From: Ruegeria arenilitoris
GTDB lineage: Bacteria; Pseudomonadota; Alphaproteobacteria; Rhodobacterales; Rhodobacteraceae
Direction of reading: 5' to 3'
DNA length: 64,000 nt
Assembly: GCF_013030985.1 (NCBI RefSeq)
Contig: NZ_WPYP01000007.1
Location: 1 to 64,000 of the forward strand
Shown: positions 1 through 8,270 of the stretch, in pieces
Position numbering within the stretch: the stretch's first letter is position 1
Layout: each line of letters opens with the position of its first letter
The notes under the pieces: generated by a model
What the model saw: the letters and a program-made list of their open reading frames with translations, nothing else
What the model was told of the DNA's origin: nothing
The model's database searches: none
Program-made: the position numbers and the translations under genes

Positions 1-52
1 CCTCGTCTGCACATGCCCCCCAATGGACGCATACCAAGACGCCGCCGAGTGA
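1..52 (+). CDS. C-terminal end of an unidentified protein (partial)
   Basis: One forward frame is open from the left edge to a TGA at 50-52 and would encode the last 16 residues of a protein ending in PPMDAYQDAAE. A strong GC-rich hairpin follows 6 bases later, as expected downstream of a gene. The piece is too short to assign a family, and its reality rests only on the plausible C-terminus and the terminator. Confidence 0.3.
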   Translation, partial: LVCTCPPMDAYQDAAE

Positions 53-58
53 AAAACA

Positions 59-82
59 CCCCCGCCGGGAAACCGGCGGGGG
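59..82. terminator. GC-rich hairpin with GAAA tetraloop
   Basis: A perfect 10-bp stem (59-68 with 73-82) closes on a GAAA tetraloop. An A-run at 52-56 becomes a T-run on the minus strand, so the canonical orientation is leftward. It probably still ends the partial gene before it. It separates that gene from the araC-family gene at 113. Confidence 0.65.
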
Positions 83-112
83 ACGACCCCATGAATGGCA
101 GTTGGAGGAACG

Positions 113-1111
113 ATGAAACACTATGTCCTCGGAAACGACCAAGCACGGCCGGCCAACAGAGCGTCTGAAAGAACACGGTATATCGACGTTTTCCTGAATG
201 ATCCCAAGGCAAAAGCATCGGCTGAGATGATTGTCGAGTTTTTCGACGCTTTGAACGATCTGGTCGAAGACCACATCTACGTCGTGAATGTCCGATGCTC
301 TGCAACCGGCTCAGCGGGCGCCCCGCTTTATTGGGCGGGACGCACGGCGATTTTCTGGGGCGACATTCACAAAGCCTGGCCTTGTGACAGCACCAACAAA
401 GCCCGGATATCGCAGATACTGAATCTGGCGCCGCGGTCCATATTGGTTGGCGGCGCGGTGCTGCTGTTGGCGCAGGCCGGGCGGGCCGCAGAAACAACCG
501 CTGCCATCCATCCCAACTTCGCCGCTGCGGCACAGGAAATTGGGCTTTCTGACTGCCACAGCAACACGCACTGGTCACCTGACAACCGCACGCACAGCGC
601 CGCAACCAAGCTGAGCGCTCTCCGGCTGTTGTCGGACTGTGTGGCACTGGATCACGGAGAGCATCTGGCCGATACCCTGCGCGGCTATATCGGTCTGACC
701 GAGCCGGAACGCAGCTGTTCCAGCCAGCTTGCGACCCGCCTGATCCAACGGTCCGGGGCCGATCCGATGGTACGGCATGCAATAGAGGCAATGCTGAACA
801 ACGTGGAAGACCCGTTGAAGATCTCAGATCTGTCTCAGGCTGTTGGCGCATCCACCCGCCAATTGCAGCGGCGGTTTCTGGGCAAAACGGGCGTCAAGCT
901 TCTGATCACGTATCGAGAGCTTCGGCTGGAGCGCGCCCACAGCCTGCTGCAACACACAAACATGCCGCAATCCGAAATTGCCACGGCGACCGGGTTTTCA
1001 TCCGCCGCTGCATTGGGGCGGGCGTTTCGGGCGCAATACAACCTGACCACCGCAGACGTCCGAAACCAGCGTTTTGCCGGGGAATTGTCGGGGCACCGCC
1101 ACACGCACTAA
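113..1111 (+). CDS. AraC-family transcriptional regulator
   Basis: This 332-residue protein has a variable N-terminal sensing half and a C-terminal double helix-turn-helix domain. The DNA-binding part (about residues 225-320) shows the family pattern: LKISDLSQAVGASTRQLQRRF for the first helix pair, and IATATGFSSAAALGRAFRAQY for the second. ATG 113 is preferred over the upstream ATG at 95 because GGAGG lies four bases before it. The ligand and target genes cannot be read from the sequence. The gene stands alone, before the DUF4173/two-component operon. Confidence 0.85.
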   Translation: MKHYVLGNDQARPANRASERTRYIDVFLNDPKAKASAEMIVEFFDALNDLVEDHIYVVNVRCSATGSAGAPLYWAGRTAIFWGDIHKAWPCDSTNKARISQILNLAPRSILVGGAVLLLAQAGRAAETTAAIHPNFAAAAQEIGLSDCHSNTHWSPDNRTHSAATKLSALRLLSDCVALDHGEHLADTLRGYIGLTEPERSCSSQLATRLIQRSGADPMVRHAIEAMLNNVEDPLKISDLSQAVGASTRQLQRRFLGKTGVKLLITYRELRLERAHSLLQHTNMPQSEIATATGFSSAAALGRAFRAQYNLTTADVRNQRFAGELSGHRHTH

Positions 1112-1216
1112 GGCAAAAGGCAGTATTCTGCATATCTGCACGAAATCTGCACAACTGGTGCGGATTATCTGCAGCCCGCGCGTTCACCTTCGGGGAAACT
1201 CGAGCAGGAGAACGAC

Positions 1217-2782
1217 ATGCCCAAAGAACTCATCATCCGTGGATTGCCCCGGTCCCTTGCCCATGACGGCTGGTGGCTGGCCAGCGAAAGCGGCCCATCG
1301 ATTGACCAGGCGCCCCCTTCGGCGCCACCGGGCAACATACTGGACCATATCCGCCGATTTCCCCGATTTGCCGCGCTGATCCTTCTTGTTCTGCTGGGGG
1401 ATTTTCTGTTTTGGGGATATTGTCCCGGGCTTTCGTTAGCCCTTTTCGCATGGGGTATCTTTGCGGCGGTTAGTTTCGAAAGCCCGGCCCGCAACAAGCA
1501 GTGGACCCCTGCCGGAGTGCTGCTGCTGGCCACCCTACCCATTCTGGAACATGTGCAGCTTCTGTCGCTGACCTTCCTCACCGTCGGGCTGCTTTGTGCC
1601 GTGGCCCTGCTGCGCATACCGCCTGGGATCAAGACACGCGAAAGCCTGCCATGGCTGGCAAGCGCCGTTCTCCGTCTGATAAAAAGGCTTCCGACCGCTG
1701 GTGTCGTGGCCTTAGCGGCCCACATCCGGGACTCGCGCACTCGGGCTGCCTCTCACAGCTCTTTCAGCGGAACTTCGGTACGCACGTTCCTTCGCAACTG
1801 GGCGTTTCCGCTTGGCGGCGTAATGGTTCTGAGCGCCCTGCTGATCAGTGCGAACCCTGTTCTCGAACATATGCTGGTACGAATGCTTCGGGTGGATTTC
1901 GATCTGTTCGTACTGCTCCGACGTGCAATGTTCTGGTCCGGGTTGGCGCTGTTGGTCTGGCCGGTCCTGACCTCCCCCGCCCCCGACGAAGCGATTGCGC
2001 TGACACTACCCGGCTGGAATGCTCCGCGTTTTCTGAATGCCGGGTCGGTCTTCCGGGCACTGGTTCTGTTCAACCTGATGCTGGCCGTGCAGAGCGTACT
2101 GGATTTCTCGATCCTGTTCGGCGGCGCGTCTCTGCCCGACGGCATGAGCTATGCCACTTATGCCCATCGCGGTGCCTACCCCTTGCTGGCGACTGCCCTG
2201 CTGGCCGGAAGTTTCGCACTGGTGGCGCGCCCGTTTTCGGAGCAAAACCCGGCGCTGAAATCCCTTCTGCTGCTGTGGTTGGCGCAAAACGTGCTGCTGA
2301 TCCTGTCGGCCGCGTTCCGGCTGGACCTGTATATCGATTCCTATGGCCTGACCTATCTGCGCGTCTATGCGGTGATCTGGATGGGTCTGGTCGCGATCGG
2401 GCTGGCGATGGTGGCGTGGCAGGTACAACAGGGTCGGTCCTCGGCCTGGCTGGTGCTGCGGGTCGCCGCGTTGAGTGCCGTGACGCTCTACGCCTGCGCG
2501 TTCATCAATTTCGCCGCCCTGATCGCAACCGACACATTGTCGCGCGCATCGGACTCGGACAACACGACCCCGACGGATTGGCTCTATCTGTGCAGCCTTG
2601 GGCATACTGCGGCCAAAGCGATGTCGACACAGGTCGCGCTGCAACCGATCCCGCATATCCCGGACTGGGCGCAAAGCTGTGTGCATCCCGACCCAACCGA
2701 TCCGAACTGGCGCGAATGGGACTTTCGCACCGCGCGCGTGAATGGCTATCTTGCAGCAAACACGCAAAGCGAGGCGCAATGA
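1217..2782 (+). CDS. DUF4173-type polytopic membrane protein
   Basis: This 521-residue integral membrane protein has about a dozen hydrophobic segments from residue 50 to 430 and a short hydrophilic C-terminus. Its layout fits the DUF4153/DUF4173 family, whose biochemical role is not established. A GGAG seven bases before ATG 1217 supports the start. Its stop overlaps the start of the response-regulator gene in an ATGA, and the kinase follows in the same way. It is therefore probably co-translated with, and may signal to, the two-component pair. Confidence 0.75.
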   Translation: MPKELIIRGLPRSLAHDGWWLASESGPSIDQAPPSAPPGNILDHIRRFPRFAALILLVLLGDFLFWGYCPGLSLALFAWGIFAAVSFESPARNKQWTPAGVLLLATLPILEHVQLLSLTFLTVGLLCAVALLRIPPGIKTRESLPWLASAVLRLIKRLPTAGVVALAAHIRDSRTRAASHSSFSGTSVRTFLRNWAFPLGGVMVLSALLISANPVLEHMLVRMLRVDFDLFVLLRRAMFWSGLALLVWPVLTSPAPDEAIALTLPGWNAPRFLNAGSVFRALVLFNLMLAVQSVLDFSILFGGASLPDGMSYATYAHRGAYPLLATALLAGSFALVARPFSEQNPALKSLLLLWLAQNVLLILSAAFRLDLYIDSYGLTYLRVYAVIWMGLVAIGLAMVAWQVQQGRSSAWLVLRVAALSAVTLYACAFINFAALIATDTLSRASDSDNTTPTDWLYLCSLGHTAAKAMSTQVALQPIPHIPDWAQSCVHPDPTDPNWREWDFRTARVNGYLAANTQSEAQ

Positions 2783-3456
2783 AAATCCTGTTGGTTGATG
2801 ACGACCCCCGCCTGCGCGAGTTGGTAAGTCTGGCGCTGCAACGCGCGGGATTTCAGGTGGTCACCGCCAGCGACGGCCAGATCGCAGTGACCCACGCCGC
2901 CCGCGAAGCACCGGACCTGATCGTTCTGGATATCGGCCTGCCCGAGATGGACGGGTTCGAGGTGTGCCGCCGCATCCGCGCCCGGTCCGAAGTACCGATC
3001 CTGTTCCTGACCGCGCGAGATGATGAGATTGACCGGGTTCTGGGCCTGGAAATGGGCGCCGACGACTACGTCACCAAACCCTTCAGCCCGCGAGAGCTGG
3101 TGGCGCGGGTGCGTGCGATCCTGAAACGCTCGGCCGGGCCGCGCCGCAATGCGGTCCTGTCCCACGGCCGGATCACGCTGGATCCCGGCGCGCATATTTG
3201 CAGGCTGGATGAGGCCACAGTGCCCCTGACCGCGACCGAATTCACCTTGCTGGCCACGCTGATCGAACGCCCCGGTCAGGTGCTCAGCCGGGCGCAGCTG
3301 ATACAGGCGGTCTGGGGCGCTCTGTCTCAGGTCTCGGACCGCACGCTGGACAGCCATCTCAGAAACTTGCGGGGCAAGCTGGCGCAGGCGGGCTGTTCAG
3401 GCGTGATCGAGACTGTGCACGGCGTCGGCATCCGCATTCAGGGTGCCGCGACATGA
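2779..3456 (+). CDS. OmpR/PhoB-type response regulator
   Basis: The 225-residue protein has an N-terminal receiver domain and a C-terminal winged helix. The receiver shows the acidic pair (DDD at 7-9), phospho-acceptor Asp51 in VLDIGLPEMDG, and the conserved Lys in DDYVTKPF. The C-terminal half contains LTATEFTLLATLIERPGQVLS and the SDRTLDSHLRNLRGKL recognition region of OmpR-type DNA-binding domains. It overlaps DUF4173 upstream and the kinase downstream by four bases each, so all three should be one transcript. The stimulus is unknown. Confidence 0.92.
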   Translation: MKILLVDDDPRLRELVSLALQRAGFQVVTASDGQIAVTHAAREAPDLIVLDIGLPEMDGFEVCRRIRARSEVPILFLTARDDEIDRVLGLEMGADDYVTKPFSPRELVARVRAILKRSAGPRRNAVLSHGRITLDPGAHICRLDEATVPLTATEFTLLATLIERPGQVLSRAQLIQAVWGALSQVSDRTLDSHLRNLRGKLAQAGCSGVIETVHGVGIRIQGAAT

Positions 3457-4427
3457 GGCGCAAGTGGCGCCCGGGTCTTGCCTTTGTATTGGGCGGCGCC
3501 CTGTGCGGCACGTTGCTGTTGTCGCTGAGCGGTCTGGTGGCGTTTCGCTATCTGGGGCCGGAACTGGGCTATCGCAACGCCGCCGTATTGCTGGCGCTGA
3601 TCATTACCGCCGCCACCGGGGTTCTGGGCTGGCTGTTGGTCCGGTTGTTGCTGCGACCGATCTTTGCGCTGGAACGCTTCGCCACTCAGGTCGTCCGGCA
3701 CCCCGCCGACCCCCTGTCGCCGCCTGCGCGGTTCGGCACTCAGGAACTTGGCACCACCGCACAAAGCGTCATCGACATGGCCGAGACCCTGCGCAACCGC
3801 GAGACGACGATCCGCAGTTTCTCGGACCATGTCACGCATGAGCTGAAAACCCCGGTGGCAACCCTCCGCGCGGCGACGGAACTGCTGCGTGATGACGAAA
3901 CACTCTCGGCCGAGAACCTGCGTCTGGTTGATCAGATCGCCAGTGCGGGCGTGCAGATGGAGCATCAGATCGATGCCATGCGGCAGGTCGCCCGTGCACG
4001 CGAGTCACGTCATGACGGGGTGACCTCGTTGAGTGAACTGCAGGACGGGTTGAGCAGCGACTTCCCTGCCCTCAATCTGCGGATCGACGGTGGTGATGTG
4101 ACAATCCCGATTGGCCCCAAAGGTCTGCAGGTCGTGCTGCGGCAACTGCTGAGCAACGCATCGGAACATGGCGCGCAGGCCGTGCAACTTTCAGCCGCGG
4201 CCGATGAGACGCAGGTTGGCCTGACGGTTCGTGATGATGGGCACGGGATCTCTGCCGGCAACGCGGCCCGCGTGTTTGACCCGTTCTTCACCACGAAACG
4301 CGATCAGGGCGGGACCGGCATGGGCCTGGCCATCGTCCGCAACACACTGCGCGCGCATGGCGGAGATGTTTCCCTGCTGCCCGCCACTGACGGCGCCGCC
4401 TTTTCGATCTGGTTCCAGCTCAGATAG
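3453..4427 (+). CDS. Sensor histidine kinase
   Basis: This 324-residue inner-membrane kinase has two transmembrane segments (about residues 8-32 and 45-66) with almost no periplasmic loop between them, so it has little room for an external sensor domain. His129 in SDHVTHELKTP is the phosphorylation site. The ATPase domain carries the N box (LLSNASEHG), DDGHGIS, FDPFFTT and GGTGMGLAIV. It is probably the cognate kinase of the overlapping response regulator. The small sensor and the linked DUF4173 protein suggest it may read a membrane or partner-protein signal. Immediately downstream lies the MttB relic. Confidence 0.92.
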   Translation: MRRKWRPGLAFVLGGALCGTLLLSLSGLVAFRYLGPELGYRNAAVLLALIITAATGVLGWLLVRLLLRPIFALERFATQVVRHPADPLSPPARFGTQELGTTAQSVIDMAETLRNRETTIRSFSDHVTHELKTPVATLRAATELLRDDETLSAENLRLVDQIASAGVQMEHQIDAMRQVARARESRHDGVTSLSELQDGLSSDFPALNLRIDGGDVTIPIGPKGLQVVLRQLLSNASEHGAQAVQLSAAADETQVGLTVRDDGHGISAGNAARVFDPFFTTKRDQGGTGMGLAIVRNTLRAHGGDVSLLPATDGAAFSIWFQLR

Positions 4428-4436
4428 GCCCAGGCC

Positions 4437-4868
4437 GCATTGCGCCCTAACTCCGGCTGCCCAGCATTCCGCCGAACTCGCACACCCGGTTGGCCCGGCA
4501 TGGGCGGCCAGAGAAAAGGTCAGCGCCTATTCAAACCATATTGCGCATCTGGCAGCTTGGCATCTGTCATCCCGCCCCGACCGAGGTCGGCAGGCCGTAG
4601 AAATTGCCCATCTGCACGGCGGCGGCCCCGATCAAGGCCTGCTCTCCACTGCTGCCTGTGAACGATCCGCTGCGCAGATCAGTGATGAACGGCCAGGCCC
4701 CGAAGCTGACCGGGCGGCCGGGTGAAATCGTAAATATCGCACAGGGTAGACGGGCGATAGGATTTGGTCTGCGCGTCAAAGGTCGTGACCGCAGTACCAG
4801 AGTTGGTGAAATACACGCTTTGGGCTGTACAGTGCATGTCGTCCTTGCCCTCACGCTCACCCCGGGCA
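4437..4868 (-). pseudogene. Decayed MttB-family methyltransferase remnant
   Basis: Pieces of a trimethylamine-methyltransferase-family protein lie here in order on the minus strand but in different frames. They can be matched to the intact paralogue at 41085-42605: SVYFTNSGTAV and SYRPSTLCDIYDFTR match VYFGTGGAAV and LYRPSTLIDLHDFTR; GAWPFITDLRSGSF matches SNWPLIVDLRTGSF; MTDAKLPDAQYG matches MTDAKAVDAQYG. About 165 residues are missing between the second and third pieces. The N-terminus is absent, and at least two frameshifts and stops follow GLPTSVGAG. No functional product is expected. It directly follows the dehydrogenase relic, so both look like one lost methylamine locus. Confidence 0.8.
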
Positions 4869-4871
4869 TGG

Positions 4872-6363
4872 ATGTAATATTCCCGCGCAGCGTTGGACGG
4901 CAGGTCCTCGGTCAGTCCACCATGAACCGCCTCATTTCCGGTACTGGCCTGCTGCTGCGCGATGCGTGCAGCGCGGCGGCCATCGAAAACCGCATCGGCA
5001 ATCAGGCCAGGCGTGGCAGCGGCGCAGATCAGTTCAAGCGTCTTCAACCCCCTGCTCTGCAACTGATCATAAAGGGTAGTGTTACGCTGCCGTTCGGTCA
5101 CCAAAACGGTCACCTCGCATTCGACCTGCGACACACGCCCGGAATAGACGCAGGCCGTGGTCACGCAGTCGGCGCAATGCGGCCCAAAGTTTGGTTGCAT
5201 CGGATATCCGCCCCCAGTTCGATCAGCGGTGGTGAGCGGCGCGAATTGCGACCCACACCGTCGGCGCGCCATGCGGCTCCGGTGGCCAGAAACACATGTT
5301 CGATGCCCAGTTCCGACACCTGATCCGCATCCAGCGTGCTTTCTGCGAACATCCGGACATTGGCGCGCTGGCGCAGGTCGTTCAACCAATAATCAGCCAC
5401 CCGGCGCCATGCGGCCAGCCCCGGCAAACGGCTTTCCCGCAAAACCCGCCCACTAAAATCCATCGCGCCTTCGGCCAACGTGACCTCGTACCCACGCCGC
5501 GCCAGTTGCATGGCGCATTCAAGACCGGCGGGGCCGCTGCCAACCGCCAGAGTCTGCGTCGCTTGCCCCCGTCGAGCGATCCGTTCGGGGTGCCAGCCGC
5601 GCCGCCATTCCTCGCCAATGGTGGGGTTCTGGGTGCAGCGGATCGGAATGCCCGACCCGTCCGAGGCGGCGCAGATGTTGCAGCCGATGCATTCACGGAT
5701 TTCGTCGATGCAGCCTTCCTGAATCTTGCGCGGGATGAACGGGGCGGCGATCGACGGACGAGCCGCACCGATCAGGTCAACAATCCCCTTGCGCAGCATC
5801 GACTGCATCACGTCTGGCGAGGTCAGCCGCCCGACCCCCACAACCGGCTTGTCGGTCACCTGTTTGACGTAAGACAGATGGTCATTCTGATACCTGTCCT
5901 GCGGCTGGAACCGGGTGGTCGCGGATTCGTTGGCCCAGTCCGAGACGTTCACGTCCCAGATATCGGGCAGATCGGCCAACAGTTCGACCACGGCCCGGCC
6001 GTCCTCGGCCGCCTGCATCCCGTCGGGGCCGAGCATCTCATCGATCCCGAACCGGAAGGCCACGGCGCAGGTGTCACCAACGGCATCGCGCGTGTCTTCC
6101 AACAGCTCACGGGTCAGGCGCACGCGGTTCTCCAGCGATCCGCCATACTCGTCGCTGCGCGTGTTCAGATGGGGCAGCATGAACTGTTGGGCTAGCGTCA
6201 TCCCGTGGCCCGCATAGACATAGATGATATCGAACCCAGCCTCTTTGACGCGCGGAGCGGCCTCCCGGTGCCAATGCCGCAGTGCGCCGATGTGGGCCTT
6301 GTCCAACACCCGCCCCTGTTTCGGCTGACACGCAAAGATCGCCATATCCGAGGGCGCAAGCAC
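4872..6363 (-). pseudogene. Decayed trimethylamine/dimethylamine dehydrogenase-like flavoprotein
   Basis: The main frame (6363 to 5161) matches the middle of the TMADH/histamine-dehydrogenase family: FDIIYVYAGHG, TRSDEYGGSLENR, GAARPSIA, the iron-sulfur cysteines in CIGCNIC plus a later Cys, EEWRRGWHPE, and an ADP-binding GSGPAGLECA. About 150 N-terminal residues of the TIM barrel are absent. Roughly 150 residues are missing after FLATGAAWRADG. A frameshift near 5161 then moves the C-terminal part (LVTERQRNTTLYDQL, TPGLIADAVFDGRRAARI) into another frame. Family members oxidatively demethylate methylamines. This copy cannot bind FMN properly and is dead. It sits just downstream of the BCCT gene on the same strand. 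Confidence 0.85.
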
Positions 6364-6395
6364 AGGTGGAAAGATAAAGTAAACCTCAAGTGAGC

Positions 6396-8201
6396 TTAAC
6401 GTTCAGAGGGGCTTTCGTCATAACGTGCACGCCGCAGGTCGTTGATCATGGCCTTGCCCAGCGCGACACACATCAGCAGCAGGACAACGCTGAAGGGCAG
6501 CGCGCCAATGATCATTGAATTGGTCAGCGCCTCAAGCCCTCCGCCGCCCGCAATCAGCAATGTCCCGATCACCAGCGTCAGCAAACCGCCCCACAGGATG
6601 CGATGCGTGACCCCGGTTTCCTCGGCCCCGCCGGACATGATCGTGTTCATCACCAATATTCCGGAATCCGCCGAGGTGACCAGAAAGGTCATCGTCAGCA
6701 CCACGCACATGAAACTGACGATCACCAACATATGGCCCGAGATCATCTGGCTGAGGGTCACGAACAAAGTCGCCGTGGTCGAGGCCGACAGGATCGCGCC
6801 ATTGGCGCCTCCGTTCAGTTCCAGATCAATTGCCGATCCGCCCAGAATAGTCATCCAGGCGAAACAGACCAGCGACGGCGCGATCACCGCGCCCAGGATG
6901 AACTCGCGCACTGTGCGCCCGCGTGAGATGCGGGCCAGAAACAGGCCGACAAACGGGGAAAATGCAATCCACCACGCCCAGTAGAACGTGGTCCAGCCCG
7001 ATTGCCAGCCGAACAAGCGCCCCGGAGTTCCGGCCTCATAGGCAGCGTGTTTCGCGGCATCCGGCAGAGCAGCGGCCTCGTCACCCAACCCGGCCAGAAA
7101 ACTGTCGCGGGTGCCCCAGGCATCGGTCGCGCCGGGAAACAGCTCGGCCACGAAAGGGGCAGCCTCGGGCGGCAGGGCCGAGGCGAACTCGGCCTCGGAC
7201 ATCGGGCCATAGGCCTGCAGGCTGAGCGGGATGAAATTGATGATGTAGTCCACCAACGCCTGCCCATAAGTCGTCAGGGCGAACACAAACGAGCCGAAGA
7301 CAATGAACACCGTCAGCAGGACCAGCGACAGGACCAGATTGAGGTTCGACAGGTATTTCACCCCGCGCCCCACACCCGAAACCGCTGACAGGGTCGACAT
7401 CAGCATCACGGTCGCCAGAGCCACGATCAGCCCAGCGGTCGAGGGTCTCATCACTCCGTCCATCAGCCATTCCGCACGGGTGATCAGAAACGCTCCGTCC
7501 ACCAATTGCGACACCCCATATCCGATGGTCACCGCCACCCCGAGGATCGTGGCCACAACACCCAGAATGTCGATCACATGCCCCGCGATGCCGTTGGAAT
7601 ACTCCCCCAATAAAGGCGTCAGCGCGGTGCGGATCGTCAGCGGCATATCGCGGGTATAGGCGTAATAGGCCAGGCTCAGCCCTGTGACCACATAGATGGC
7701 CCAGGCGTGAAACCCGGTGTGCAGGAACGTGTATCGATAAGCCCCCTTGATCGCCTCTTGGCTTTTGGCGGCGACCTCGCCCGAGACGGTCAGCGGGTTG
7801 GTCTCCCACAGGCCCAGCGGCTCGGCGGTGGCATAGACCATCAATCCAACTCCCAGCCCGGCCCCGAACATCATCGAAAACCATGAAAAGTTGGTGAATT
7901 CGGGCCGTTCGTCATCACCCCCCAGCCGCCTCCGACCCGTTGCCGGGATGATCGCTATGACGATCAGAAAGAAGGCGAACAGCGCAACCGACAGATCGTA
8001 GAAGATGTTGAACTCGCTCAACAGGCCCGATTTCCACGACCGCAACGTGTCGTTTGCGCTCAGCGGCCAGACCAACGCCCAAAGCACCAGCAGCGACACA
8101 GCGATCTTGCTGACCAGCGCGATCGGCAGGTTGTAGCCCTTGTAAAACCCGCTGTCCTGCCGTTCGATTTTCAGGTCCGTAAAGGGGTCTTGCAGCGACA
8201 T
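6396..8201 (-). CDS. BCCT-family betaine/carnitine/choline carrier
   Basis: This is a roughly 600-residue inner-membrane transporter with twelve predicted helices. BCCT signatures include MMFGAGLGVGLMVYATAEP, the aromatic-rich GWTTFYWAWWIAFSPFVG in helix 8, and ITSADSG-like VTSADSGILV. Family members import quaternary ammonium compounds or related osmolytes; the exact substrate is not evident. ATG 8201 (MSLQDPF) gives the usual N-terminus. ATG 8240 and TTG 8267 are in-frame alternatives, and the latter would begin only four bases after the RND gene stops. Cotranscription with the pump is therefore likely. The methylamine-dehydrogenase relic lies directly downstream. Confidence 0.88.
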   Translation of the reverse strand: MSLQDPFTDLKIERQDSGFYKGYNLPIALVSKIAVSLLVLWALVWPLSANDTLRSWKSGLLSEFNIFYDLSVALFAFFLIVIAIIPATGRRRLGGDDERPEFTNFSWFSMMFGAGLGVGLMVYATAEPLGLWETNPLTVSGEVAAKSQEAIKGAYRYTFLHTGFHAWAIYVVTGLSLAYYAYTRDMPLTIRTALTPLLGEYSNGIAGHVIDILGVVATILGVAVTIGYGVSQLVDGAFLITRAEWLMDGVMRPSTAGLIVALATVMLMSTLSAVSGVGRGVKYLSNLNLVLSLVLLTVFIVFGSFVFALTTYGQALVDYIINFIPLSLQAYGPMSEAEFASALPPEAAPFVAELFPGATDAWGTRDSFLAGLGDEAAALPDAAKHAAYEAGTPGRLFGWQSGWTTFYWAWWIAFSPFVGLFLARISRGRTVREFILGAVIAPSLVCFAWMTILGGSAIDLELNGGANGAILSASTTATLFVTLSQMISGHMLVIVSFMCVVLTMTFLVTSADSGILVMNTIMSGGAEETGVTHRILWGGLLTLVIGTLLIAGGGGLEALTNSMIIGALPFSVVLLLMCVALGKAMINDLRRARYDESPSER

Positions 8202-8270
8202 GTTGCTTGGGCCCGCCTCGGTTCCGGTGCCGCTCAGCATCCGGCAAACCCTGAAAGACTGCAACAATTT

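Noticed and set aside
1501-2778. Long upstream extension of the response-regulator frame
   Set aside because: The added 400 codons overlap the DUF4173 gene and encode Arg/Gly/Pro-rich sequence. The real start is the ATG at 2779 in an ATGA overlap.
5296-6195. 299-codon open frame opposite the dehydrogenase relic
   Set aside because: Composition is that of a shadow frame; the conserved family motifs are all on the minus strand.
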